A stretch of DNA of 13,308 nt from Chloroflexota bacterium (GTDB taxonomy: Bacteria; Chloroflexota; Dormibacteria; CF-121): NCBI GenBank assembly GCA_005882525.1, contig VBGO01000091.1:1-13308 (forward strand). Reading direction: 5' to 3'. The notes beneath the pieces were generated by a model. The model was not told the origin of the DNA, did not search any database, and saw nothing but the letters and a program-made list of their open reading frames with translations. The position numbers and the translations under genes were made by a program. Below are positions 1 through 6,612 of the stretch, one piece after another. Each line of letters opens with the position of its first letter. Within the stretch, counting starts at the first letter, position 1.

Positions 1-179
1 CCACCCGTCTCCGCCATGCCGGCGAGGATGGCCATTGCCGGCGGGTACCCGAGCGACTGGAAATAGCCCTGGGAGCCTTTGATCCCGCCACCACCGAACC
101 ACCCGAAAAGCTTCTGAGTGCCATGGCCGACAAAGAGCAGGCCAACGACGACTCGCAACAGCAGTAAACCGGCGTCCAC
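1..179 (-). CDS. DoxX family membrane protein, N-terminal part (runs off the window)
   Basis: The reverse strand from a GTG at 179 reads about 59 residues to the window edge. They start MDAGLLLLRVVVGLLFVGHG, then TQKLFGWFGGGG, then a QGYFQSLGYPP segment. An N-terminal hydrophobic helix followed by GHGTQKLFGWFGG and the G-Y-P-P step is the typical opening of DoxX/DoxD-like four-helix inner-membrane proteins. Family members are linked to redox homeostasis or to thiosulfate:quinone oxidoreductase, but most are uncharacterised. The GTG lies 7 nt after the tautomerase stop at 187, so the two are probably co-transcribed. The Shine-Dalgarno sequence is poor and the frame stays open upstream, so the start is an estimate. 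Family assignment is fairly sure; function is not. Confidence 0.75.
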   Translation of the reverse strand, partial: MDAGLLLLRVVVGLLFVGHGTQKLFGWFGGGGIKGSQGYFQSLGYPPAMAILAGMAETG

Positions 180-186
180 GCCCGTG

Positions 187-396
187 CTAGGACTTCGAAG
201 TCGACGTCTTTCGCTTTTCTTCTATCGTGACCCCGCCGGCCGCCCAGTGCGTGGCCGGCACCTCGTAAATCAGCACACGGATCGCGTCGCGCGAGGCGCC
301 GATCGAGGTTTCAACGGCCTTGGTGAGCGCTTCGTGGAGGGCGCGGATCTGTTCGGGGGAACGACCCTGGACGATTGAGGCCTGGATGAGTGGCAT
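187..396 (-). CDS. 4-oxalocrotonate tautomerase family protein
   Basis: This 69-residue protein is the usual 4-OT monomer length plus a short basic tail (KRKTSTSKS). After removal of Met the numbering matches the 4-OT reference: Pro1 (general base), Arg11 in QGRS, Arg39 in AIRVLI, and Trp50 where the classical enzyme has Phe50. These tautomerases ketonise 2-hydroxymuconate-type dienols in the cytoplasm, usually as hexamers, in aromatic meta-cleavage pathways; other members do different proton-transfer chemistry. A strong GAGGAG ribosome binding site 4 nt upstream supports the ATG at 396. It is downstream of an intradiol dioxygenase, whose ortho-cleavage products would not obviously need a 4-OT, so the exact substrate is open. 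Confidence 0.88.
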   Translation of the reverse strand: MPLIQASIVQGRSPEQIRALHEALTKAVETSIGASRDAIRVLIYEVPATHWAAGGVTIEEKRKTSTSKS

Positions 397-400
397 GAAA

Positions 401-406
401 CTCCTC
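401..406 (-). promoter_or_regulatory. Ribosome binding site of the tautomerase gene
   Basis: Reverse-strand GAGGAG, inside a longer purine run, ends 4 nt before the ATG at 396. This is the best Shine-Dalgarno match in region 1 and fixes the tautomerase start. Confidence 0.7.
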
Positions 407-437
407 TCCCCCCGGTCGGCTGAAACGCAACCCGCCG

Positions 438-468
438 AGTATACAAAGTCCTATTTGCGGGGTGTCAG
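438..468 (-). promoter_or_regulatory. Possible sigma-70-type promoter for the tautomerase-DoxX pair
   Basis: In the 81-nt gap after the dioxygenase stop, the reverse strand carries CTGACA (468-463, one mismatch to TTGACA) and TATACT (443-438, one mismatch to TATAAT). The spacer is 19 nt, longer than the 17 nt optimum. Transcription would start near 431, leaving a leader of about 35 nt with the strong ribosome binding site. The element suggests the tautomerase can be expressed apart from the dioxygenase operon. This is pattern matching only. Confidence 0.35.
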
Positions 469-477
469 CCGGAATGT

Positions 478-1218
478 CTACTCGGACACCAGGACACCCT
501 CCCGGTCATTCAGCGGCGCGACGAGACCGGGCTTGGCGGCGCCGATGCTGTCCGATTCGATCCACTGGTCGCCGGCAAAATAGATCTGCGTGGTCAGCGG
601 CTGCCAACCGTCAGCGGAGATCTTGAAATGGATGTGTCGGGGCCGGAAGGCATGTCGCCCAATCTGCTTCAGGAGGCGACCCACCGCGCCGTTCTTGGGG
701 ATCTCGTAGGCGCCGGGAACCACCGTCCGGAGCTCGAATGTCCCGTCGCGAGCGGTCAGCCGGCCGCGCAAGTTGAACGCCGGCGCGCCCGGATCCTGGA
801 TATCGTAGTTGCCGACGGCATCCGCTTGCCAGAGGTCCACCAGCGCGGTCGGAACTGGTCGCCCGGATGGACCATCGAGGATACGGCCGCGGAAGACGAG
901 CGGATCACCCGCCTCGTCTGGCCGGCCGACGCGGTACGGCGGGCTCAGGCTCGGTGCGTCCGCGAGGTAGAAGGGGCCTTCGATGTTCGAGGGCGTGGCA
1001 CTGCGGTTCGCTTCTTCGTGGGTCACGTTGTCGGCCACGGTCGTCATCGCGAACGCGTCGGCCAGGCCGGGCATCTCGTCGTTCTTTCCCACTTCAGTGA
1101 GGAAGTCCATGGCTCGGCGCAACTCTTCCTCAGTCACGCGGTGATCTAGGACGAACTCGTGGAGGTCCTTGACCAGCGCATCGACGACCTTCACGAGCCG
1201 CTGGTTCCGAGCGCTCAT
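478..1218 (-). CDS. Intradiol ring-cleavage dioxygenase (catechol/hydroxyquinol 1,2-dioxygenase type)
   Basis: The 246-residue protein has the two parts of the catechol/hydroxyquinol 1,2-dioxygenase group. An N-terminal helical linker (VTEEELRRAMDFLTEVG, about 28-44) is followed by a beta-sandwich opening with IEGPFY (79-84). The four non-haem Fe(III) ligands of the family are recognisable: Tyr138 in GNYDIQ, Tyr171 in GAYEIP, and His195 and His197 in RPRHIHFK. Such enzymes cleave catechols or 1,2,4-trihydroxybenzene between the two hydroxyls with O2, giving cis,cis-muconate or maleylacetate-type products. At 246 residues it is shorter than most catechol 1,2-dioxygenases (about 280-310), with the loss mainly at the N terminus. 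The ATG overlaps the amidohydrolase stop as ATGA, so the genes are translationally coupled. The precise catechol cannot be told from sequence. Confidence 0.9.
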   Translation of the reverse strand: MSARNQRLVKVVDALVKDLHEFVLDHRVTEEELRRAMDFLTEVGKNDEMPGLADAFAMTTVADNVTHEEANRSATPSNIEGPFYLADAPSLSPPYRVGRPDEAGDPLVFRGRILDGPSGRPVPTALVDLWQADAVGNYDIQDPGAPAFNLRGRLTARDGTFELRTVVPGAYEIPKNGAVGRLLKQIGRHAFRPRHIHFKISADGWQPLTTQIYFAGDQWIESDSIGAAKPGLVAPLNDREGVLVSE

Positions 1219-2081
1219 TCCAGCCGGTAGAGCCTGGCGGCGTTGTCGCGCAGGAACTTTCGCTTTGGCTCGGGACGCAGACCAAGTTCGTCCACCTCGG
1301 CGACGGCGCGCTCGATGTCGATCACGGGGAAGTCCGTCCCGAAAATCACTTTGTCCTGGCCCCAGCTATTGATGAAATGCACGAACTCCTTCGGCCAGTT
1401 CTTGGGCGCGTAGGCATCCGAGCCAATGTAGACGTTCGGGTGCTTGTAAGCAACCGAGATCATCTCCTCGGTCCAGGGCCAGCCGATATGGATGCCGACC
1501 AGTTTCAAGTCAGGGAAATCGCATGCGACGGTGTCGAGCGTGATGGGACGACCGACACTCCGCAGCGGCCGGTCGTCCGAGTACCGCAGGCACTGCCCGA
1601 CCTGAATCTGGATGGGGATGTCGAGCTCGACGCACTTTGCGTAGAACGGGTAATACCTCGCGTGATCAGGCGCCATCTCGAACCAGTGAGGGTAGAGGTG
1701 GGCGCCGATGAAGCCATCCTCCTTCACGGCCTTTTCCAGCTCGCGCACACCGCGCATTCCCTCGGTCGGATCGATCCCGGCGATCGCGCTGAAGCGGTCG
1801 GGGTGCCGCTCGACAAGGGCCGCGACCTTCTTGTATGGGATCTGATAGTGGATGGCATGCTGTTTGCTGCCGGCCTTGGCTGCGATCAGCAGCGCACGCT
1901 CGACGCCGGCCCCGTCCAGTTTCTTAAGGAAGTCATCCTCGGGGATCCCGTCCAGCGATTCCCGGTTGACGCCGACCTTGCCACTCAGGAACTCCTTGCT
2001 CCAAGCGGGGCGCAGCGCCGCGAACTCGGGCGTGTACGGATTGACGACTGCGTCAATGACGCGTACTCCTGTGTTGGGCAC
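1215..2081 (-). CDS. Amidohydrolase-2 family TIM-barrel protein with incomplete metal site
   Basis: This 288-residue protein resembles the ACMSD / gamma-resorcylate decarboxylase branch (amidohydrolase_2). It shows the ERALLIAAKAG strand, GAHLYPHW (126-133), GIHIGWPW (196-203) and GTDFPV (248-253) near the C terminus. Members decarboxylate or hydrolyse aromatic and ring-fission acids, usually with a divalent metal. The late ligands are present (His198, Asp250), but the N-terminal HxH position reads VIDAVVNPY, and the strand that normally carries the third His reads IPIQIQVGQ (155-163). The metal site therefore looks partial, which leaves activity open. The GTG start lies 2 nt after the ligase stop, and the end overlaps the dioxygenase ATG by 4 nt, so it is firmly part of the operon. 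The family call is good; the reaction is not assigned. Confidence 0.8.
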   Translation of the reverse strand: MPNTGVRVIDAVVNPYTPEFAALRPAWSKEFLSGKVGVNRESLDGIPEDDFLKKLDGAGVERALLIAAKAGSKQHAIHYQIPYKKVAALVERHPDRFSAIAGIDPTEGMRGVRELEKAVKEDGFIGAHLYPHWFEMAPDHARYYPFYAKCVELDIPIQIQVGQCLRYSDDRPLRSVGRPITLDTVACDFPDLKLVGIHIGWPWTEEMISVAYKHPNVYIGSDAYAPKNWPKEFVHFINSWGQDKVIFGTDFPVIDIERAVAEVDELGLRPEPKRKFLRDNAARLYRLE

Positions 2082-2083
2082 GG

Positions 2084-3490
2084 CTACTCGCCCAGCGCCG
2101 GACGGCGGTCGACCAGCCGCTCGGGCTTCGAATCGGTCATTGGGTTGAAAATGTCATCGGGCCTGACGACCTCCACGACCGGCCGGATCTGAACCAGGTT
2201 CATCGCGACCTCCGCGATGCGCCGCTCGAGCTCGGCCTGCGGCGGCGACCCGGCCGCCCGCACGACCAGCTGGTCGGGCGAAAACGGGTCGTCCGCTTGC
2301 TGCTTGGTCACGATGATCTGGTACTCCTGCAGACCGTCCATTCCGTCCAGGGCGGCCTTGAGTGCTTCGAGGTTGACGAGCGTGCCCTTGATCTTGATCA
2401 GGTCCTTGGTTCGAATCGGCTGGGCCACCACCCGATCCACCGTCTGGCGGCATCCCGGGCAGGGACCGGTGTCCAGCTCGACGACGTCGCCAAGAGCGTA
2501 GCGCAGTAGCACGGTCCCCCGCCGCATCAGGTGGGTGATCAGCAGCAGGCCGGGTGCGCCGCCCTCAAGCCGTTCCCCGGTCTCGACGTCGACCGTCTCC
2601 ATAAAGATCTGCTCCGGCGAGGGATTGTGCCAGCCCGCGCCGCCTTCGCACTCGATCAGCGTCGTGCCCTCAGTCGATCCATACCGGTTCACGATCCGGC
2701 CGTGAGCGGAGCCAAGCGCGACCAGGTGGCGCCGCATGTCGTCCTTCATCGCGCCCGAGATCGACTCGCCGGTGACCAGGCACATGCGCACGGCAGTGAA
2801 GTCCGCCCCGATGTCCTCCGCTCGCAGCAGGATCCGCCGCACGAAGCTGGCAACGCCCCAAATGACCGTGGCGTGCTGGCGTTCGATGAGCCGCACGACC
2901 TCATCCAGTCCACGGTGGATGTCGAGTGCCTCCGACGGCCTGCCGGGATGGGCGAGGATCATCGAGGCGCCGATCGCCGCAGCGGTGGCCTGTGCCCGCA
3001 GGTACGCGCCCATCGGGAACGGCGTCAATGGAAAGACGTTGGCGATCACGTCGCTGTCTCCCATCCCCAGGACGCGCGCCGCGCGCGCTGCCTGGATCGC
3101 GTAGGCGTAATAGTCGAAGGTCGTCGTGTAGAGCGGTGCGGGCTGCCCGGTCGTGGTCCCTGTCGTGTACATCACCTCGCGCAGCACCCGTGCCTCCAGC
3201 GGCAGCTCCGAGAGCGGCTCCAGCCGAAAGGCTTCGGGATCGTTCAGGAACTCACGCTTGTAGGTGAGTGGAAAATTCGCCAGGTCATCAACGCCGCCGA
3301 TGTCCCCCGGGGTGAGCCCGGCCTCATGCATCCGGCCACGATAGAAAGGATGCGCCCGATAGCAGAGGTCGATCGTCGTACGTAGCAGGCGGTCCTGCAT
3401 GGTTCGGATCTCAGCTTTTGGGAGATGGAGAAGACCGACGCTTTCCCAGTCGCTCGGCAGCCCGTCCAGCCCCCAGCCGGTCGGGCTCAG
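2084..3490 (-). CDS. PaaK-like phenylacetate-CoA ligase family AMP-forming enzyme
   Basis: This is an acyl-adenylate-forming ligase of the phenylacetate-CoA ligase type. Counting from the start proposed here, it has an HPFYRGRM helix near 47-54, the P-loop YTTGTTTGQ (108-116), NRYGSTEG (268-275), LRYALGD (329-335), a CPGC pair (344-347) and the C-terminal hinge region RTKDLIKIKG (360-369). Such enzymes activate aromatic acids to CoA thioesters with ATP. The start is uncertain: homology seems to begin near the W of SDWESVG, yet no ATG, GTG or TTG lies between the upstream stop and ATG 3400. A CTG at 3490 overlaps the upstream TGA (CTGA) and has GAGG 7 nt before it, so it was chosen. Alternatives are ATG 3400 (loses about 30 residues) or ATG 3562 (long out-of-frame overlap). 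Length is 468 residues with the CTG start. Confidence 0.85.
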   Translation of the reverse strand: MSPTGWGLDGLPSDWESVGLLHLPKAEIRTMQDRLLRTTIDLCYRAHPFYRGRMHEAGLTPGDIGGVDDLANFPLTYKREFLNDPEAFRLEPLSELPLEARVLREVMYTTGTTTGQPAPLYTTTFDYYAYAIQAARAARVLGMGDSDVIANVFPLTPFPMGAYLRAQATAAAIGASMILAHPGRPSEALDIHRGLDEVVRLIERQHATVIWGVASFVRRILLRAEDIGADFTAVRMCLVTGESISGAMKDDMRRHLVALGSAHGRIVNRYGSTEGTTLIECEGGAGWHNPSPEQIFMETVDVETGERLEGGAPGLLLITHLMRRGTVLLRYALGDVVELDTGPCPGCRQTVDRVVAQPIRTKDLIKIKGTLVNLEALKAALDGMDGLQEYQIIVTKQQADDPFSPDQLVVRAAGSPPQAELERRIAEVAMNLVQIRPVVEVVRPDDIFNPMTDSKPERLVDRRPALGE

Positions 3491-4065
3491 GCCGGGTCCT
3501 CGATGTACGACTGCCAGTGCCGGGCCGGGCTGTCCGGGTACCGCTCCTGGATCACGCGCCATCCACGGTGCAGGTCGTCGCGGTTTTTCGTGACTTTGTA
3601 CCGCGAGACGGCGGCCCAATATGCGGCCTCGGGCGCGATCCGGCTTTGGGGGTGATCGCGCAGCGCCCGGTCGAAGAGCTCGGCGGCGCGATCGTACTTC
3701 CCCATGCGGAACCGGGTTTGTCCGGCTGCCACGAGGGCCTGGGCGATGAAGTCGTCGGGGGGCAGGAAGCCGTTGAAGTGCGCGTACTCAAAGCCGTCCG
3801 GCCCGAGCACCCGGAAGTCCGGTGTCCAGGCCTGCCGGAAGCGCTCGATCACAGGCTTGTTATCGGCGTTCTTGATGTCGATCCCGCACGGCACGAAGGT
3901 ATCCGTGATGGCCTCGATCACGCCTGCGTCAGGGTACGTCACGGCACCCAGCTTCTTGCAGGCGCCTCAAGTCGGCGAGTGAAAGAAGAGCAGAATCGGT
4001 TTGTCCCGCTGACCAGCCAGCCGGCGGGCTTCATCAAGGTCGGCGAGCCAGTTGATCCGTTCCAA
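3487..4065 (-). CDS. Probable selenoprotein: thioredoxin-fold + TPR protein with UxxC motif (in-frame TGA recoded)
   Basis: Read through the TGA at 3969-3967, the frame gives 192 residues. It starts MERINWLADLDEARRLAGQR, continues with the thioredoxin beta-strand KPILLFFHSPT, then U33-G-A-C36, KKLGAVTYPD, a cis-Pro loop AWTPDF (Thr81-Pro82) and GFLPPDDF. A C-terminal TPR-like helical region follows (about 105-190: GKYDRAAELFDRAL, then APEAAYWAAVSRYK). The TGA falls exactly where the first Cys of the CxxC redox motif is expected, and both flanks read as normal thioredoxin, so selenocysteine is the simplest explanation. A stem-loop follows directly. The likely role is a cytoplasmic thiol/selenol redox protein; the partner is unknown. 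The TTG start at 4065 is inferred from homology and from the ERI-W opening remembered for this family. A caller stopping at TGA would start at GTG 3942 and lose the redox centre. It leads the aromatic operon. The alternative is a Cys-to-stop mutation. Confidence 0.8.
3920..3965 (-). promoter_or_regulatory. Candidate bacterial SECIS element immediately downstream of the in-frame TGA
   Basis: On the reverse strand, one nucleotide after the TGA, GCGCCTGC (3965-3958) pairs with GCAGGCGT (3927-3920), 8 bp with one G-U at the base. After an asymmetric internal loop, GGGTGC (3949-3944) pairs with GTACCC (3937-3932), 6 bp with one G-U, closing the 6-nt loop CGTGAC. The loop lies 24-29 nt after the TGA and has G at its second position. 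Both features fit the published description of bacterial SECIS elements (apical loop roughly 16-37 nt away, G in the first two loop positions). A competing shorter hairpin GGCGCC/GGTGCC also exists. The pairing was found by eye, with no energy calculation. Confidence 0.6.
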
Positions 4066-4080
4066 CCTCTTTGTGTGGAA

Positions 4081-4088
4081 ACTATACT
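4081..4088. promoter_or_regulatory. Shared bidirectional -10 element between divergent operons
   Basis: Only 35 bp separate the TTG of the selenoprotein from the ATG of the ABC ATPase. In this gap ACTATACT gives TATACT on the plus strand (4083-4088) and TATAGT on the minus strand (4086-4081). Start sites about 7 nt downstream would leave leaders of under 10 nt on both sides, consistent with the lack of a usable Shine-Dalgarno before either gene. No convincing -35 hexamer is visible on either side. One regulator here could control both operons. Confidence 0.35.
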
Positions 4089-4100
4089 GCCTATCGCCGA

Positions 4101-5594
4101 ATGCCCAGCGATCTGCTCCTGGAAATGCGGGGGATCACCAAGGCATTTCCGGGCGTGGTCGCCAACCGTGATATCGACCTGGAAGTCAGGCCCGGCGAGG
4201 TGCACGGGCTGCTCGGCGAGAACGGCGCCGGCAAGACCACCCTGATGAAGATTCTCTATGGGCTGGTCCAGCCGGACCAGGGCTCCATCGCCGTTCGCGG
4301 CAACCCCGCCGTGATCACCAGCCCACGCGACGCGCTCCGGCTCGGGATCGGCATGGTGCACCAACACTTCATGCTCGTGCCTGACATGACGGTCGCCGAG
4401 AACGTCGCGCTCGGCCTACGCGAGGGCCGCACGCCGCTGACCCGGCTGGGCACCGTTTCGAAGCGCATCGAGGCGCTGTCCAAGCAGTACGGCTTCAACC
4501 TCGAACCGGACGATGTGGTGGGTTCGCTCTCACTCGGCCGCCGGCAGCGCACCGAGATCCTCAAATTGCTCTACCGCGGCGCCGATCTTCTGATCCTTGA
4601 CGAGCCGACCGCGGTGCTGACGCCGACCGAATCGAATGAGCTGTTCTCCGTCCTGCGGCTGCTCGCGTCGCAGGGCCGGTCGACGATCTTCATCACGCAC
4701 AAGCTCGATGAGCTGATCGCGGTCGCCGACCGCTGCACCGTACTCCGTGATGGCAAGGTCATTGGCTCGCTCGTCAAGGCCGAGATGGACCAACGCGTCA
4801 TGGCCCGCATGATGGTCGGCCGCGACGTCGTCCTGCGGGTTCCGCGCTTGACACTGCTACCGGGCGACCCCGTCCTGGTGGCTACCCACTTGTCGACCGT
4901 AAAGGGGGACCGGCCGGTGCTCAATGATCTGACCTTTACGGTCCGGGAGCGCGAAGTGCTTGGCGTCGCAGGGGTGGACGGCAATGGGCAGCAAGAACTC
5001 GTCGAAGTGCTCGCCGGTCTGGTCAAACCCACCGCCGGCGGCTTCACCATACACGGCTCCGCGGCCGTCATCCCGGCCGACCGGCATGGCGACGCCATCG
5101 CCCTCTCGATGACGCTTTCGGACAACCTGGTCATGACCGACATCGCGAAGGGCCGCTTCCGCCGGCGTGGCCTCGTCCGCGGCGACGAAGTGCGCCGGCA
5201 CGGGCGGCGCCTGCTGACGGAGTACGACATCCGCGCGCCCGACCTCAAGATGCGAGCCTCGGCCATGTCGGGCGGAAATCAGCAGAAGGCGGTGCTTGCG
5301 CGCTCGCTGTACCGGCAGCCCCGGCTGCTGATCGCGGCCCAGCCCACACGTGGACTCGATGTGGGCGCAATCGAGTACGTCTACCAGAAGATCCTCGACC
5401 ACAAGCGCGCCGGCGGCGGCACGCTGCTGATCTCCACCGAGCTCGAGGAGATCCTCTCGCTCAGCGACCGCGTCGCCGTCATGGTCGGCGGCCGACTTGT
5501 GGCAATCCTCGACATCCACGATGTCGATCTCGAGAAGCTGGGGCTCCTGATGGCGGGAGCGGTGCAAGGACCTGAGCCGGCAGCTGCGTCGTAG
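4101..5594 (+). CDS. BMP-type (nucleoside family) ABC importer, double ATPase
   Basis: This 497-residue protein carries two fused nucleotide-binding domains, as in the ATPases of purine/nucleoside, sugar and autoinducer-2 importers. Domain 1 has Walker A GENGAGKTT (39-47), a Q-loop in MVHQHF (85-90), signature LSLGRRQR (143-150), Walker B LLILDEP (163-169) and His200. Domain 2 has a degenerate Walker A, GVDGNGQQ (291-298), signature MSGGNQQK (389-396) and a Walker B variant, LLIAAQPTRGLD (409-420). The weak second Walker A is normal for this family. It powers uptake through the two permeases that follow, with the lipoprotein at 7702-8694 as binding protein. ATG 4101 was chosen because homology begins at DLLLEMRGITKAFPG; the upstream TTG at 4071 would overlap the divergent promoter. 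Confidence 0.93.
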   Translation: MPSDLLLEMRGITKAFPGVVANRDIDLEVRPGEVHGLLGENGAGKTTLMKILYGLVQPDQGSIAVRGNPAVITSPRDALRLGIGMVHQHFMLVPDMTVAENVALGLREGRTPLTRLGTVSKRIEALSKQYGFNLEPDDVVGSLSLGRRQRTEILKLLYRGADLLILDEPTAVLTPTESNELFSVLRLLASQGRSTIFITHKLDELIAVADRCTVLRDGKVIGSLVKAEMDQRVMARMMVGRDVVLRVPRLTLLPGDPVLVATHLSTVKGDRPVLNDLTFTVREREVLGVAGVDGNGQQELVEVLAGLVKPTAGGFTIHGSAAVIPADRHGDAIALSMTLSDNLVMTDIAKGRFRRRGLVRGDEVRRHGRRLLTEYDIRAPDLKMRASAMSGGNQQKAVLARSLYRQPRLLIAAQPTRGLDVGAIEYVYQKILDHKRAGGGTLLISTELEEILSLSDRVAVMVGGRLVAILDIHDVDLEKLGLLMAGAVQGPEPAAAS

Positions 5595-5613
5595 CGCGCT
5601 CGCGCTCCTGACT

Positions 5614-6612
5614 GTGCTGGTTGCGCTTGCCATGGCGCTTTGCGTCTCGATGCTGATCATCGCGCTCGCCGGCGCGGACTCGGTCGAGGCGATCAACGCC
5701 CTGGTCGCGGGATCATTCGGCGGCACCATCGCGATCGCGCGAACGCTGACGTTCCTGCTACCGCTCACGCTCGTCGCGCTCGGCTGGATCGTTGCCTTTC
5801 GCAGCCGGCGGATCAACGTCGGCTTCGAGGGCCAGATCCTGATTGGTGGCGTGGCCGCCGCCTGGGCCGGCATCTACCTCGCACCCCACCTCCCGTTCCC
5901 GCTTCAACTGCCGGTCGCAGTGCTGATCGCCCTCGTGGCGGGCGGGCTCTATGCCACGATTGCGGCGCTACTGTGGGCCTGGCGCGGAGTCAACGAGATC
6001 ATCTCCACGCTGATGCTCAACTTCATCGCGACTGGTATCGTCACCTGGCTGGTGGCGGGGCCGATGCAGGAGCCGACCCACCAGTTCCCCAACTCGCCGC
6101 CGGTCGCGCCCAGGGCGCTCTGGCCGCACCTGCTCCCCAACAGCACCCTCACGTGGGACGTGCTGTTAGCGCCTATCCTGGTCGGGGTCGTCTGGTTCGT
6201 GATGACCCGGACTGCGGCCGGCTTCTTGCTCCGCCTCACCGGGTCCAATGAGCGCGCGGCGCGCTTCGCAGGCGTTTCGACCCGCCTCGTGACGGTCTTA
6301 TCGCTGGCGGCGTCCGGCGCGTTGGCCGGGCTGGCGGGCAGCTCGCTCATCCTGGGCGCCGGCACAGGCAAGCTCGCAGCGCAGTTCTCTGCGGGCTTCG
6401 GATTCGACGGCATCGTCGTGGCGCTCGTGGCCCGGAACAACCCGCTGGCGGTGTTGCCCGCCGCGGTGCTGTTCGCCGCGCTGCGGTCCGGGTCCGGGCT
6501 GATGGAGGCGCGGGCCGGCGTGTCGTCGCAGCTGGTCTTCATCACGCAGGGACTTGTCATCCTGCTCGTCGCCGGCAGTGCCTTTCTCTTCGAACGGATG
6601 GCGGTCGACTGA
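5614..6612 (+). CDS. ABC transporter permease, nucleoside-type (first of two)
   Basis: A BPD_transp_2-type inner-membrane permease of 332 residues with many hydrophobic helices. It has the family landmark RRINVGFEGQ (65-74), a cytoplasmic loop GVNEIISTLMLNFIATG, and FAGVSTRLV plus GFGFDGIVVALVARNNPLAV in the C-terminal half. It resembles YufP-like subunits of nucleoside importers. It starts 19 nt after the ATPase stop and its stop overlaps the next permease ATG by one base (TGATG). The GTG at 5614 lies inside the first hydrophobic helix. The frame is open 60 nt further up and encodes a basic LSRQLRRSALALL segment that would suit an N terminus, so a non-standard upstream start (for example CTG 5572) is possible. 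With the second permease it forms the transmembrane channel. Confidence 0.9.
   Translation: MLVALAMALCVSMLIIALAGADSVEAINALVAGSFGGTIAIARTLTFLLPLTLVALGWIVAFRSRRINVGFEGQILIGGVAAAWAGIYLAPHLPFPLQLPVAVLIALVAGGLYATIAALLWAWRGVNEIISTLMLNFIATGIVTWLVAGPMQEPTHQFPNSPPVAPRALWPHLLPNSTLTWDVLLAPILVGVVWFVMTRTAAGFLLRLTGSNERAARFAGVSTRLVTVLSLAASGALAGLAGSSLILGAGTGKLAAQFSAGFGFDGIVVALVARNNPLAVLPAAVLFAALRSGSGLMEARAGVSSQLVFITQGLVILLVAGSAFLFERMAVD

Noticed and set aside
1377..2192. 271-codon open frame on the plus strand
   Set aside because: It lies antisense to the amidohydrolase and the end of the ligase, shows no recognisable family, and is explained by high GC content.
3491..3619. Longer ligase N terminus from ATG 3619 or 3562
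   Set aside because: The added residues (Pro/Arg rich) are the out-of-frame shadow of the TPR coding sequence and do not look like a PaaK N terminus.
3487..3942. A stand-alone TPR/thioredoxin-C-terminal gene starting at GTG 3942
   Set aside because: It would begin inside the thioredoxin fold and lose the redox motif; the same frame continues upstream with clear thioredoxin sequence through one TGA.
3967..3969. TGA as an ordinary nonsense mutation (pseudogene)
   Set aside because: Possible, but the TGA falls exactly at a redox Cys position, is the only stop in the frame, and is followed by a SECIS-like fold; selenocysteine explains all three.
4857..5873. 338-codon open frame on the minus strand
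   Set aside because: Antisense to the ATPase and first permease, whose motifs are certain; composition is typical of a GC-driven shadow frame.
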